DNA from: Gracilaria gracilis
Lineage: Eukaryota > Rhodophyta > Florideophyceae > Gracilariales > Gracilariaceae
DNA length: 64,000 nt
Assembly (NCBI GenBank): GCA_030374805.1
Contig: JARGSG010000006.1
Location: 682,001-746,000 of the forward strand
Reading direction: 5' to 3'
Below the pieces are notes generated by a model, which saw only the letters and a list, made by a program, of their open reading frames with translations, did not search any database and was not told the DNA's origin. Positions 31,725-42,569 of this stretch are shown piece after piece. Made by a program: the position numbers and the translations under genes. Positions within the stretch are counted from its first letter, which is position 1. The number at the start of each line of letters is the position of its first letter.

Positions 31725-32348
31725 CGTGCCAAGATATACTTGGCTCGTCATAAGGGAGAAAGTGGGCAACGAGGGGTTGCGCGTGGAACGGTTTGTGAGA
31801 ACACTGCTGCTCATGGAGGTCCTGGCGAGAATTCCACTGGTGAAGGAGGGAGTGGAGGTACAGCAGTGGTAAGGAGGACGACGGTACCAAAGAAAAAAGT
31901 ACTAGGAAAGAAGGGTTCAGAGAAGTCGCGAATATCGGGAAAGAACGAGCGCGTGGTAATGGATCTCCCGGGCTATATCTATGACCTTGTGGAGTCGGAA
32001 AGTTATGCGTATTTCGTTCAATACTCCAAGCCAGTCACTCGCTTGTTTGAGTGCCTTAACCTGGGGATACGTTGTGTGAAATACAAGAAAGATCCACCAG
32101 GTTGTGGGTGCAAGGCGGCTTTTATGGCCAAAGCCCTGTTCCACGGGAAAGGCTGGCTTTTCACGGATACGTGTGAGGCTCACAACCACGCACGACTGGA
32201 TGTCGATATGCGTGGAGGAAAACTGAAAAGCAGACAAGCTTTGACTGCAACAATCAAGAAAGTAGCTGCGGATAAATTTCGTTTGCCGTACATCCATTAC
32301 ATTCCAACCTCTTCTGGTATGAAGGAGAGAAGACTTGGGGGCCAGTAA
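31725..32348 (+). pseudogene. C-terminal half of the interrupted MULE ORF: Cys/His DNA-binding domain
   Basis: It continues the 20266-20673 frame after removal of the retroelement. A Gly/Arg and Lys-rich segment (TVPKKKVLGKKGSEK, NLS-like) leads to a domain with C...CGCKAAFMAK...WLFTDTCEAHNH. The C-C-HxH arrangement resembles the FLYWCH / WRKY-GCM1 / FAR1 zinc domains found at the N-termini of Mutator-like transposases. It ends at 32348; the next ORF (32379-32645, frame change) may be a separate exon or a frameshifted continuation. Confidence 0.55.
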
Positions 32349-32378
32349 GGAGCCTGAAGCACGGATGAGGAGGACTTT

Positions 32379-32645
32379 ATGCTTTCAGTTCCGCCTCGCC
32401 GCACCAGAGTGTTAAGAACAGGAGCCACTCTTAGAGAGGGTAACTACCTGAGAACCCAGGAGGAATTGTGCCGCGCAAATGGCATAAAGAAAGTCATACA
32501 TACTGATGACGAGGAGGGTTCGGTCGATGTTCGTGGGGCGTTGACGGGATGTGGTGTAGCCCGTGATGCAGTTAATCTTTCAACCGGCGTTCTATCATAT
32601 GATAGTTCTGTAATTGATGTAAACAATTTGTGGAACCGAAATTGA
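32379..32645 (+). pseudogene. MULE internal ORF fragment, unassigned
   Basis: 88 codons with no recognised domain, between the two Cys/His domains of the transposon. Phrases such as IHTDDEEGSVDVRGALTG look like a linker. 32646-33027 has no supported ORF. Confidence 0.3.
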
Positions 32646-33027
32646 GAGTCGCAACAAGAACGGTACGTTGGATCCTCCCTTATCCAAGAAGTAGGTGATT
32701 TTCTGCCTGTCTAACAATTGTTCTCCAGCCTAAACCTCCTTCTGTAGTACCAGTCGCATGTATACGTAATGGGGACGACAGTGACGAAGGAACGCTCCCG
32801 TGTCAGCCGCATCAGCCGCATCGTCCCCATCTAGGAGCTTCAAAACCTATAGAGTGCGATAAGAGGGAGTAACCTGTGCCTCTCAATATCAAAGACCACC
32901 CCATAAATGAGAAATATACTGCACAGGACCTCCCTCTCCACCAAAATTCCGCTGGTGAAGCGCAAGAACCGCGTCGTGGAGGTGGAATTGGGGGTGAGCG
33001 CAATAGAGCATTGGACGTTTCAATAGT

Positions 33028-33585
33028 GTGGGGGGAGGATGCTGGGGAACACGAGCTGGACGTGAAGATGCTGGAATCGGACTGCTATACGTGAAGGATG
33101 TCAAAGTATTGCGAGCCAGAACTGGTTCTGGAGCGAGTGTGGAGGACTCAGACTGTGTGAGGGAGGACTTAGACGGGAGATGTTCGGGATCGCACAGCTC
33201 AGGAGTGGTTGTGAATGTCCCAAGTGAGAGCTCGGATTCTACTGAAGAGCTCCCAGCTGAAGAAATGGTCCGCAGAGGGTTCGTGGCGTATCTGGAGCAA
33301 ATGGAACCCGCCGGAGCTCATGAGGTATTGCGGCACTTGCAGTACATCGAAGACTACTCCGGTTTCAAACTCTTCATTCGTGATTCAAAGTACGGGACAG
33401 ACGACGATGGCAGAAGAGTTCTATTACGTGGCTACCTGAAATGCTTCCACAAAGAGAATGAGCATAGCACATGCTCGTACAGCTTCAGAGTCCGGCATGT
33501 GAGAGTGTGTCAAACAGGTCCCCAACAGTATGCCTTCATTCCAGATTTCTCACGTGCCCATCATAACCGCTGCGTTGGAAAGTAG
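33028..33585 (+). pseudogene. Second Cys/His DNA-binding domain of the MULE
   Basis: An acidic linker (SSDSTEELPAEE) precedes YLKCFHKENEHSTCSYSF...AFIPDFSRAHHNRC. The C-x12-C-...-HHxxC order is the same type of zinc domain as in the preceding ORF, so the element carried two. It ends in a TAG 75 bp before the transposase frame. Confidence 0.5.
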
Positions 33586-33660
33586 CAACACCTAAAACTG
33601 TCACCGGATATAAAGCGGGAAGCCCACCATTTACACACCAACCTCCACCTACAATATGAT

Positions 33661-34262
33661 GTGGTCCTCAAGCTTATCGAAGATAACTATAAAGTGACCG
33701 TGAACAGGCCTTTGTTTAGAAAGCGTCTCAAGTACATGCAAGACGCATGGTTTCCGAAGGAAAAGGAGTGTCTTCGACTCTATCAGAATTTTCTTCAACT
33801 TCAACCACAGAACCCGTGGAACAAAGTCTACTGTAGAACATACCAAGCAGATGGTCTTCAGTACATAGGTGCGTGGTGCCTGGACGGCTGGGATAGTGAT
33901 TACGAACGCTCTGAAATCGTACCCGGCGTGTCAATTGATTGCAAAGTAATTGCAAACCGCTTCGCCCTCCCTCTCATCAGCGAGAATGGGAGGGACAATC
34001 ACGGAAATCTCACCACATTCTTTATGGGTTATATTGGAGACGAAAGTACTGACATTTTTTTTGGATCCTGGAGCGGTTTAAGAAGTGTGTACGGATATCC
34101 CCGAGCTATGTGGCTGTTTACTAGTGTATGGCATTAATTAATGCCATCCACAGCGTTTTACCGTTCTCCTTCGTCATTCTAGACGACTGGCACCTTAATC
34201 AAAATCAAGATGCACACGCAGAACGTTGGTGCAAGTCTGTAGGGAGGACCGACATGGGCGAT
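33661..34262 (+). pseudogene. Mutator-like (MULE) transposase core, frameshifted
   Basis: The first frame (to 34137) contains VIANRFALPLISENGRDNHG, then FFMGYIGDESTDIFFG and YGYPRAMW, the pattern of MULE transposases around the first catalytic Asp/Glu strands. At about 34125-34137 the frame stops; shifted, it continues ALINAIHSVLPFSFVILDDW then HLNQNQ, the position of the conserved D...H/W-H...N motif of MULEs. Assignment rests on motif order and the flanking zinc domains. The frameshift makes it inactive. Confidence 0.55.
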
Positions 34263-34277
34263 GTTATGTGAGAGGAT

Positions 34278-35083
34278 ATGTACGACATGAGAAAATGCAA
34301 AACGGTTCAACTCTTTGAATCTGAGAGATCGGAGTTCAAACACACATATTGCCTTACCTTTGACAAACCGCTACCGAGATGGTGCATGTTTCCCTACCGG
34401 GAGAGGCCATCTATGCTGGTGCGATGCTACAGGGACCTATATATATCTCATCGTTTCTTCTTCCAAAGAAGTGTCTTTTGCGAGTCTCGCATACCAGATA
34501 CCGTAATCCCGTCCTCAATCAAGACGTTCTATTCTCCGAAGTACCCTGCACCATGTTGAAATTGACGCAGAGGCTATAGGTAGAATGCCAACACAGGGCC
34601 TCCCTACGTGATACGGCTTTGCGAAACAAACTTATCCACACTGGACTACCTCTGTCAAGGGATTCCGCCACAATCACTATCCACTCCTTCACGAGATACA
34701 GCTTTAACAAATTTCTGGAGCTTAGCTTTCGGTACTCTTCACACTTCTAGGTCGTAGAGGCAGATTTGCGTATGATCCATGACGTGCCCTTCAATTTCGA
34801 GGTTTGGGTCCAAAACCCCCACGTCTGTCATGAGAATCCTCCCCTGGTATTCACGCTAACATACTTCCATAACCAGAGCAGCGCTGTTAGTGGTTCCCAC
34901 CAAATTGAAGGGAGCACATTCCACGTCTATATAAACACCCCATCCACCAACCCCGACGACGTGAACGGGAGATGCAGTTGCGGGGAGATGCAGCAACAAG
35001 AATTCCGTGCGCTCACATCACCCGTCTGTTCGTCGTTTAAAACGACGTGCTATACCGGTGGCCTCATGTCTGCAACGCGGTGA
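34278..35083 (+). pseudogene. MULE transposase C-terminal fragments with a SWIM-like segment
   Basis: Two broken pieces (34278-34559; 34766-35083). The second includes a beta-rich FHVYINTPSTNPDDVNGRCS then CGEMQQQEF...SPVCSSF, matching the CxC-x(n)-C start of a SWIM zinc domain, typical near the end of MULE transposases; the final His is not seen. Stops and indels separate it from the core. Confidence 0.4.
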
Positions 35084-35275
35084 AGACTCGTTTTCGTATT
35101 CAGCGGTTTTGGAACTCGTATTGGCGCAGAAATCTGGCTCGGTGGACGTTTTCAGAATCCTCAATCTCTGCAACTAAAGTGGCGCGCCTGGCGTCGCAAC
35201 TGTACAGCAGAAAGAGTTCAACGGCGAACCGGCCAGATTCACGGTGAAACTCCAAATGAACATATTGCCGGTGCA

Positions 35276-35926
35276 GTGATGGGTACCACACTTAATCAGA
35301 CTGCCACCAGGACACAAAACCTCAACGCTGATTTCCCACACGTTCTTAGCAACCTTCAACCCAGCAGAAACGCAGAAATCTCCCCATATGTTCACTATTC
35401 TGACGGGAAGTACGTATATGATCAGATGCACAGAGTTGCGGAGGGCTTCGGTACGTTGGCTGTAGACAGTTTGAAACAGTATCTCGAAGAGGGGTTGCGT
35501 CTATTGAACGCAGGAAGATACCCTTCCAATCTTCAGATACAAATTCCTACATTATCATCCGATCTGTTGCCTCAGGAGAGCAATGGAACCGAATGCGATA
35601 ATCAGGACACAGTTGAAGTCCAAACCCCAGACGCTGGTGTCGCAAGAACAAAAAAGAAGCGGAAGCGGTCTTTTCAAGAAAGAGGTTCTCTTTCAAAACG
35701 TCCATGGTTGACTAACAGGGGTTTCGACCCTTCTGCTTCCCAATCAGAAGGTCCTGTTTCAACGCAGAGCCAAAAACGTCTTCCACAAACAACACAGGGA
35801 GCGGAATCATTGACAAGACAAGGACAAGGTGACGGGGTGACAATCCCAGCTCAGGCAATTGCGGGAGCCATTGCTATCGTTGATCAACCAGATAATCAGT
35901 ACAATAGTATGAGAATGAATGGTTAG
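35276..35926 (+). pseudogene. MULE C-terminal region with nuclear localisation signal
   Basis: 216 codons. RTKKKRKRSF is a strong nuclear localisation-type cluster; the rest is Gln/Ser/Thr-rich. It probably belonged to the same transposase polypeptide. 35927-36140, up to the right inverted repeat, is non-coding. Confidence 0.4.
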
Positions 35927-36140
35927 ATGCCCATTCTAGGTAACTGTTGGAGCAGTAGAAACGTGTTAGAGTGATTAAAAGCAATTTTTTGTTTTAGAAC
36001 TTACTTTTCAGAGCTATAGAGGGAAGCTATTGACAAAGAAACCACGACACAGCTCAAGCATCCTAAAAGAGGCACAAGACGACGAGCTGTGAAACATAGG
36101 GACGAGAACCATATCAACTTTGAATCGCGCGCGCATACCT

Positions 36141-36355
36141 CAGAAGCGCGCGCTTTTCTATTCTACTCTAGCGGTTCTATTTTGTTCTATAGAACTTGTA
36201 TACGGGAGGAAAGTGGTCACGCTGGGCTGTTGTGAGGCTTGGACCAACGGCAATGTGCTCTAGGGAACTTCTAAGCACTTGGCGCAATTGGGGTGGTACA
36301 GAGGTTCGACGAAGACGTGACCATGTCATGCGAGGTTCTCAAACTTTTTTGTTAG
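36141..36355. repeat. Right inverted terminal repeat of the Mutator-like element
   Basis: Reverse complement of 19316-19530; contains GACGAAGACGTGACCATGTC then ATGCGAGGTTCTCAAAC. The inner edge is a GCGCGC-rich block that also pairs with GCGCGC at 36127. Confidence 0.65.
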
Positions 36356-37299
36356 CAGAAGAATTTCTCACCGCGATTTAATACGTACTGCATGCTCTGG
36401 AAGGTCTTCTCTTGAAGAGTTTTGTACACCGGAATGCGATTGTACGATTACCTTGTTCTCTATATTACAGCAATGCAACATTCTGTGCATGGTAATCTTT
36501 ATTTGTGATTAAATCTATGTGTATTCAGTACCTGAAAGAGATGGGTTTTCAGTTGGGAGAGCTATTCCATGTAGCTATTTCAAAAAACCCTGCTACCAAA
36601 AAGTGGACGCTTTATGGTACCCGACAAGGGTTAACGTTACTTACACTAGTCATTATGATATTGAATTTTGTTAAATATATAGAAAAATTGGGTGAAAAGA
36701 ACAGTTTACTTGATTTAGAGGAAAGATTGACCTTTTCGACAAATAATGAGGGAATGCATAACAACAAGCATTTTTTCTCTTTGAAAATTTTGTCAAACCT
36801 GCCTCTTTCCTTTGACGTCACTCGCAAAATATAAACTTCTTTGAATTTGGCACAGTCTGTATGAAGAAATGTTTTCTTTGCAAATTAACTAACGAAATAG
36901 GTAAGAAGGGGTCTGTTTAGCTGTTTTTTTTGCAAATAAAATAAGAGAAAATCAAGGTTTTCCACAACTATTCATTCTTTGCATATCTAATTTAATTTCT
37001 AACACTTAAAAATCCTTTTCCTCACCTACCTTGTTTTTGCATTTTTGTTAAATCCGTTTAGCAACCATCCACCTTTTACGCAAAATGTAAATCTGCATGA
37101 CATGTGACAGCTGTTTTTCAGTATATAGTGTACAATGATAAGTTTACAAGTCTATTCTCTAAAAATGGTGTAGTTCCAAAGTATGGATGCATTTCCGATA
37201 CTCCTAAAAATTGGGCTTACTGGAATTTTGAGTGCGCTAACAGTAGTGAGACCAGTAACGAGCCCGATGACGCCCATTTGAGCCCATACTGTCGCCAGA
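36356..37299. other. AT-rich spacer, no supported gene
   Basis: The base composition changes sharply outside the MULE. One ORF of 109 codons (36505-36834) has Lys/Leu/Phe-rich composition expected of AT-rich DNA and no recognisable domain. Confidence 0.5.
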
Positions 37300-37640
37300 C
37301 TTGCTGATGGGCGTTCCTGGACTCGCCGCTGGGCGTCCTTGGGCTCGCCGCTGGGCTCGTTACTGGGCGTCCCTGGGCTTGTTTCTGGGCGACTCTGGGC
37401 TCGTTGTTGGGCGACCCTGGGCTCGCTGTAGTACCCTGGGCTCGTTGTTGGGCGTCCCCGGGCACGCTGCAGTACCCTGAAATCGTTGCTGGGCGTTCTT
37501 GGGCCCGTGGCAGTACCCTGGGCTCGTTGCTGGGCGTCCCTGGGCATGCTGCAGTACCCGGGGCTCGCTGGGCTCAGTACAGTACCCTGGGCTCAGTGCA
37601 ATACCTTGGGTTGTTTGCTGTGCTTCTTGAGCTCGTTTCT
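37300..37640. repeat. GC-rich minisatellite, core GCTGGGCGTCCCTGGGCTCGT
   Basis: About fifteen degenerate units of 20-22 bp built from CTGGGC and TGGGCTCG; from 37420 some units alternate with GC(T)GCAGTACCCTGGG, giving a higher-order period of roughly 60 bp. Both strands are open over stretches, so ORFs here are repeat artefacts. Confidence 0.8.
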
Positions 37641-39349
37641 ACAGTTCACTCGTCGAGAGTCTGCCCCTCACTCGTCCGGATTTAGCACCTCACTCTGGTT
37701 ACTTTGGCAGGTTATCTCTTTCTTTTCAAAAAATCGTTAGTACTGAGATCAACCAAGTCCATCATTTTGTTGCACTCATCGACCATTCAAGCCCTTTACA
37801 GGTTTATGCAAATTTGTTTCTTCGTACGACAACGCAAGAACACACTATCCTGTTCTTCCCGCATCGTCACTCTCCGTTCTTGCCTGCATCTAGTGTGCTG
37901 TCATAAAAGCTGCAGAACCTTGTTTTTGAGTCTGGCCACACGCCTTTGGGGGTTTGAAAGACTTAAGTTTTGCGACGCAAGAAAGAGCTCCACGCAGAAT
38001 ATGCGTGAGAGCTTCGTGTGGTGCAACGTCTTCTGGAAGGTGGGTACCAATACTTGGCCATATTCCGACAAGCCGGTCAACCCCCTGAGTCGAGGCATAT
38101 GAATACCAATAGCCACTATAGTGGTGAGGACACATGGATTACGGTCGAGCTCGGAGGCTGGCCACGAACACGTGGAACGGGCACCACGACGCGTGGGTAG
38201 TTGCCAATGCGCGTGGGCCAATTTAGTTAGTTCATTTAATTAGTTGGAGGCGAGCTACACTATTTAGTGCGCCGGCGACCCCGCCGCCGCACCCAGTAAA
38301 TCTCCCTTAACCAGGTTTGGCTCTAGACTTCTTCGCCTTCGGCGGCCATTGACTCTTTCCAGGAGAAAGGCTCCGTTGCATACGGCTTGTCTATCCTCCC
38401 TGCGTGCTCTAAAGGAACCCAACTGTAGGAGTGTTCTACCGCTGTTTTTCGCATTCGACCCTGTACAGGGATAACCCCAGTGTGTACCGTACCTTTTACC
38501 TATTCGCCCTTTTTCCATCTCTCCATTCCCCGCTCTCGCGGATTTCCTTTTCCTTTTCCCCCACTTCTGTGGACTCCTACCTCTCGCAAGGATACCTCAA
38601 CCTACACACGTGGTGCGCATCCGACTCTTTGCTCAACTCTCTACGCTCCATCATGACGGCTTGGCCTCGGCCTACATCTGACCTCGTCGTGCCTTGCCAG
38701 AGAGGCTCTGTCTGCTGACTGCCCTCCAAGGGAGGAAGATCCCGGACGTCTTCGTGGTGTCTTTCAGCCTCTGGCATTGCGGTACACATCGTCCGTTATT
38801 TTTAATTATTGTGCGCTTGTCAAAACATGTCTCCAGATGCAGATAAAAGCTTCACAGGTTTCACTTATCAGCCCGTAGTTCTCCAATACTGTATTCAGCA
38901 TGCTGGAAATCTTGTAAAACGGTAGTTTTCAAAGAGTCTTTTTGCAATACTCCAGATGTATGCCATCGGTTCCAACAATTAAAACATATTGCTTGTCGAC
39001 ATGTCGCACGCCACTGACGTTGGTTTGAACCTCCCCGCTTTGTTATCATATTGTCGTCCCTTTTTTGCCTAACATACCACGAACATAGCACACAGTACGC
39101 CTCTTTCCTCCTCACCGACAAGTGCTCAGATAAGCCGGATAAACGTATAAGAGTGAAGTCTTAACGGTTAAATTTCTGCACAACATTTTTCTTGAACCTT
39201 GGCTTTATAATTATGTAATGTTTAGACGACGCCGTTTTCTGTATCCCACCTTTCAAAATTTAAAATATCTCGAAGGATCTCTGGCTTCTTCGTGACTTTC
39301 TTGTTCATGTGTCTGTTCTTGTATTCTGTAGCAAGAACATGACTAAAGT
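37641..39349. other. Spacer, no supported gene
   Basis: Short ORFs only, none with a domain. GC-richer around 38100-38800 and AT-rich on both sides. Confidence 0.45.
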
Positions 39350-40571
39350 CTAGAAAACTTGAAACGCTCTAAATAAAATGTCTTGTAGCCCTGTTCCCCT
39401 TGGTGGAATTGTAAACAATTCTTTTTCAAATGAAAGAAAATCAAGATTTTTAGCTTGGTATTCTTTATGCAACAGCTGCGTTGCGGACTTGAACACAAAG
39501 AAGACGATATATGACGCTATTAATAGGGTTTTCTGCCGAGTTGGTGTGCGTAATGTATTTAATTTTTGCCGAATACTCATCAACACCTCCTTTGACAGCA
39601 TTCCAATAAACGAGAGCTGACGGGTGGATCATGCGTGCGGGAGTGATGGGGTTTCCCGGCGTGATTATGTGCTTTCTAAGTGCCGTACTTAGGTTATAAT
39701 ACGAGGCAAAAGTGTTGATATCTGCTGCAAATGATTGGTTCAAAAACTTGTCATACTCTATGGAAATATCGTTGGCAGGCTTAATCTAGTCAAATGCAAA
39801 CCTTTGAGTTACATCAAGACAGAAAAGGGAGTCTCTGAGTACTTTGTTCGAGAAACTTAACAGACAGGCAAAAATTTTGGAGCCATCAGAAATCTGTCTG
39901 CCTTCGGCGATCGCATAAACAACATGTGCTTTTTCCAAAGTAGCTGCGTGATGGAGACATTGGGCATGATAAGATTCATTGCCAACAACAATCTTAAAGG
40001 CGTAATTTGAAACTGCATTGCTTCCAATGTCTGAGATGCATATTAAATCGACTTCGTACCGTGCCCTTATGCTTTGCGCGGCTGTTATTGTGTTTGTATT
40101 GGTCACTGTTTTAACCTCTACAGCGATTACTAACTCCCTTTCAAAGCTGTCAACGAAAATTTCGACTGCTTCTGGATTCTCGTGTATCATGAAATGCTCT
40201 CGCAAATTCAGCAACCCACCACAGCGTAGATAAGGTACACGTGGTTTGTTACTTGTTCTGCATATTGTTTAATTCTCTAAGTCTTTTCCTACTGCTTTTC
40301 TTGGCATTGGAACACAATACGTCGTGTTTGCTGACTCCATGTACGCTGGAAGCGATCGAAGAACTTCCATTCCATTTAACGTCCCTTCTTTCATGCCACT
40401 GGTAGCAACTAAAGGCTTCATGACCCAGCCTCGTATAGAAGCTCTCTGTATCTTTATTATTAAATATTTCGACCAGTGTGACCTTCTTTGATCTTCGGCC
40501 ATATATGCCGTTCCTCCTGATACATTCCCTCGAATCATGTCATCCCTAAGTTTTTTTATTTCGCGTAACAA
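39350..40571 (-). pseudogene. Decayed transposase-like gene, C-terminal part (nuclease-like and KGGVD segments)
   Basis: Pieces on the minus strand, in coding order. 40571-40269 has the segment MKPLVATSGMKEGTLNGMEV. 40214-39786 has VIAVEVKTVT, an E-x-K pattern seen in PD-(D/E)xK nucleases, plus YHAQCLHHAA. 39743-39465 has SALVYWNAVKGGVDEYSAKI, and the KGGVD resembles the post-catalytic segment of piggyBac transposases. Each piece is in its own frame, separated by short gaps, and together with 40691-41953 they read as one broken gene of about 800 residues. Family identity is tentative. Confidence 0.4.
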
Positions 40572-40690
40572 GTTCCGCTTCTCGTGTTCCGGAAGGTGCT
40601 CTCTGGTTGAACTTAATCAAAATCCCAACGATGTCGGAAACCTGTAATCTTTCCAGATCTGCGTGCGACATGGCCACCAGCCGGTCGTTG

Positions 40691-41953
40691 TCAGCAGAAC
40701 TTGGCTGTTAGACTTTGTTTAATATGCATAGTAATTGCTACTGCCACTGATCTCCACTTCTGACCCATGACATCTCTCGTCTTGCTGAATAATTTTGGAA
40801 GCGAAACGGCTCCCTGGAACAGATTAGTGGAACGCAGTGAATGCACGAGGCCGGTGATACTGTTCGGAAAATCTTTGTACACAACCTTAAGGAAACTGAA
40901 TGTTGTTCTTGATTTGAATGAGAACGCTCTTAGTAAAAAAACATGAAGGGTCTTCGCTCTGTAGTTCAGTGAGGTGGTTCATATTGGCAGATGATTCATG
41001 ACTTTCCCTTTGTAGCTTTGCTTGCCAATATTCCCGCTGCGATGGCTTCAATTTGGTTCTTTTTCTCGAGGGAGAGTTCGTCGTGCACCGGATGTATCAC
41101 AATCAACTTTTCATGTAAGTAACTACGCATTAGTCCGTTCTTCGGTACAAGAGTGAACTTAGGAGCTCCAAACCGGTTTTGGTTGTTGTTGATTGTGGCG
41201 ACAATGCGACCAGAAAAGCTCTCTCTGTAGACCGCGGCTTCGACACCAAGGCCTTTCTTCAGCTTCTAAGTTGCCAAGTACACTGCACGACAACCCTTTT
41301 CGTGAACTACCAATCCCTTATGACGTCGGCGAATAGTGCCTTCACCAAATACTAACGGAAAGTCCAGTGACCTTTTATGTGTACCAACATGGTACGCTCT
41401 AATTTGTCCCTGTCACAAAGCGTATTGTTTCTCTACTGTTATAAAATCGATCGGCAGCTGAAACTGCATTTGACATACGCTGAGTAGAGCCAAGTGTAGG
41501 CCTTCCTTGTATGATTTGTATTGCACGAACCCATGCATCCATAATTGACTCTCGTGGCCTGTAGGGATGACCCATAATAAAGAAAGAGAGAAAAACAGAG
41601 CAAGCTGCATTGCAAACCGGACCCAATGCTTTCTTGCGGTTGTTTATGCTTCGTAGATCTGCATGTGTCTCTATTTTGCGAGAGAACAAACGCAGATGGT
41701 CATCTTCGAATGATATGGTAGCTCTGTCTTGAATATATAGAAGTGAACGATTTACTTTTGTAAGTTCTTCTTCCAGCCTTAATATAAGATCATTACCTCT
41801 TTTGATCTTAGATCTCCAAACTCCACTGTGGTGAAAAACTCTGCTTCTCGGTTTCAGGTTGAATCTGAGAGCGCACGACACCTCATAATAACGTTTGGAG
41901 CTGAAACCCATTTGAAAATAGAATTCCCTGCCTTGTTTCGAGTTGAAGTGCAA
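40691..41953 (-). pseudogene. Decayed transposase-like gene, N-terminal part
   Basis: The upstream half of the same minus-strand gene. 41953-41399 contains ISFEDDHLRLFSRKIETHAD, then LGPVCNAACSVFLSFFIMGH and DRFYNSRETI: an acidic DD pair, then a hydrophobic strand, as in DDE transposases. In another frame 41403-40996 continues GTHKRSLDFPLVFGEGTIRR, then INNNQNRFGAPKFTLVPKNG, with one internal TAG, and a short piece follows at 40882-40691. The continuity of protein-like sequence across frames is the evidence; the family is unproven, perhaps piggyBac-related. Confidence 0.4.
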
Positions 41954-42569
41954 CGCCCTCCTTGAGGGATACCCGCGACTTAGTTATTTTCCGACATGTC
42001 GGCTGGATTAGTTATGACTACATCGTCTGTGTTATCGGAATGCTAGTTTGGCGGTCAAAAATGACCGAATTAAAATGAACGAGAAACCGGTGAATTTATC
42101 CAAATTTGGAAGTGTTAATTTCCGAAAATATTTCCACCTTTCCACTTGTGCTAGTTTTTTTCGAAAGAATTAGTCCAAATTGTTTCCATCTTTGCTAGTT
42201 TGGATGGAAGGGAAACTAGCATACTACTTTCGCTGGTGGTAGTTTCTCAGCACAATGTAAGTGTGTTAGTGTCACCTACATTCATGTATACCGGAGCGAA
42301 TAGCGAGATAAACACTGAGATAGAACCTTAAATAGCTGTTTATCGAATAGGAATAGGGTTATTTAAATAGATCGAATACCTTTTCAGTTTGAGAAGATCG
42401 GTTCACTAGTCAACACCTTTCACATCAGGCATTCGTATACTACATATATGAAACGCCTTCGAATCACGTCCAATCATCCCCACCACTCTGTCCCAACGTC
42501 CGTGCGCCGTATAACGCTCCCCGCTACGTACCCCCAATCCTCTCCAACACCTCTCTAACCTTCCCCGCC
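41954..42569. other. Non-coding spacer before the transposon gene cluster
   Basis: The word GCTAGTTT recurs (about 42032, 42148, 42194), with related GGTAGTTT near 42238, suggesting subterminal transposon repeats. No TIR could be fixed. Confidence 0.35.

Larger units (their letters stand above)
19316..36355 (+). mobile_element. Mutator-like DNA transposon with long inverted repeats, split by a nested retrotransposon
   Basis: Diverged inverted repeats of about 215 bp bound the region: 19316-19530 is the reverse complement of 36141-36355 (shared blocks include GTTTGAGAACCTC, CATGACATGGTCACGTCTTCG and AAGTGCTTAGAA). Between them lie plus-strand ORFs with two Cys/His DNA-binding domains, a MULE-type transposase core and a SWIM-like CxC segment, the usual Mutator-like layout. 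Removing the 11-kb gypsy insertion leaves about 6 kb, a normal MULE size. Exact outer ends and the expected 8-11-bp target duplication could not be fixed by eye. Frameshifts in the transposase mean it is not autonomous now. Confidence 0.65.

Noticed and set aside
36505-36834. 109-codon ORF in AT-rich spacer
   Set aside because: No domain, Lys/Phe/Leu-biased as expected from composition, no promoter or neighbour support.
37300-37640. CRISPR-like array
   Set aside because: The repeats are contiguous and degenerate without unique spacers, and the window is eukaryotic.
37152-37685. ORFs on both strands over 37.15-37.7 kb
   Set aside because: They are translations of the minisatellite; peptide repeats follow the DNA period and no frame is favoured.
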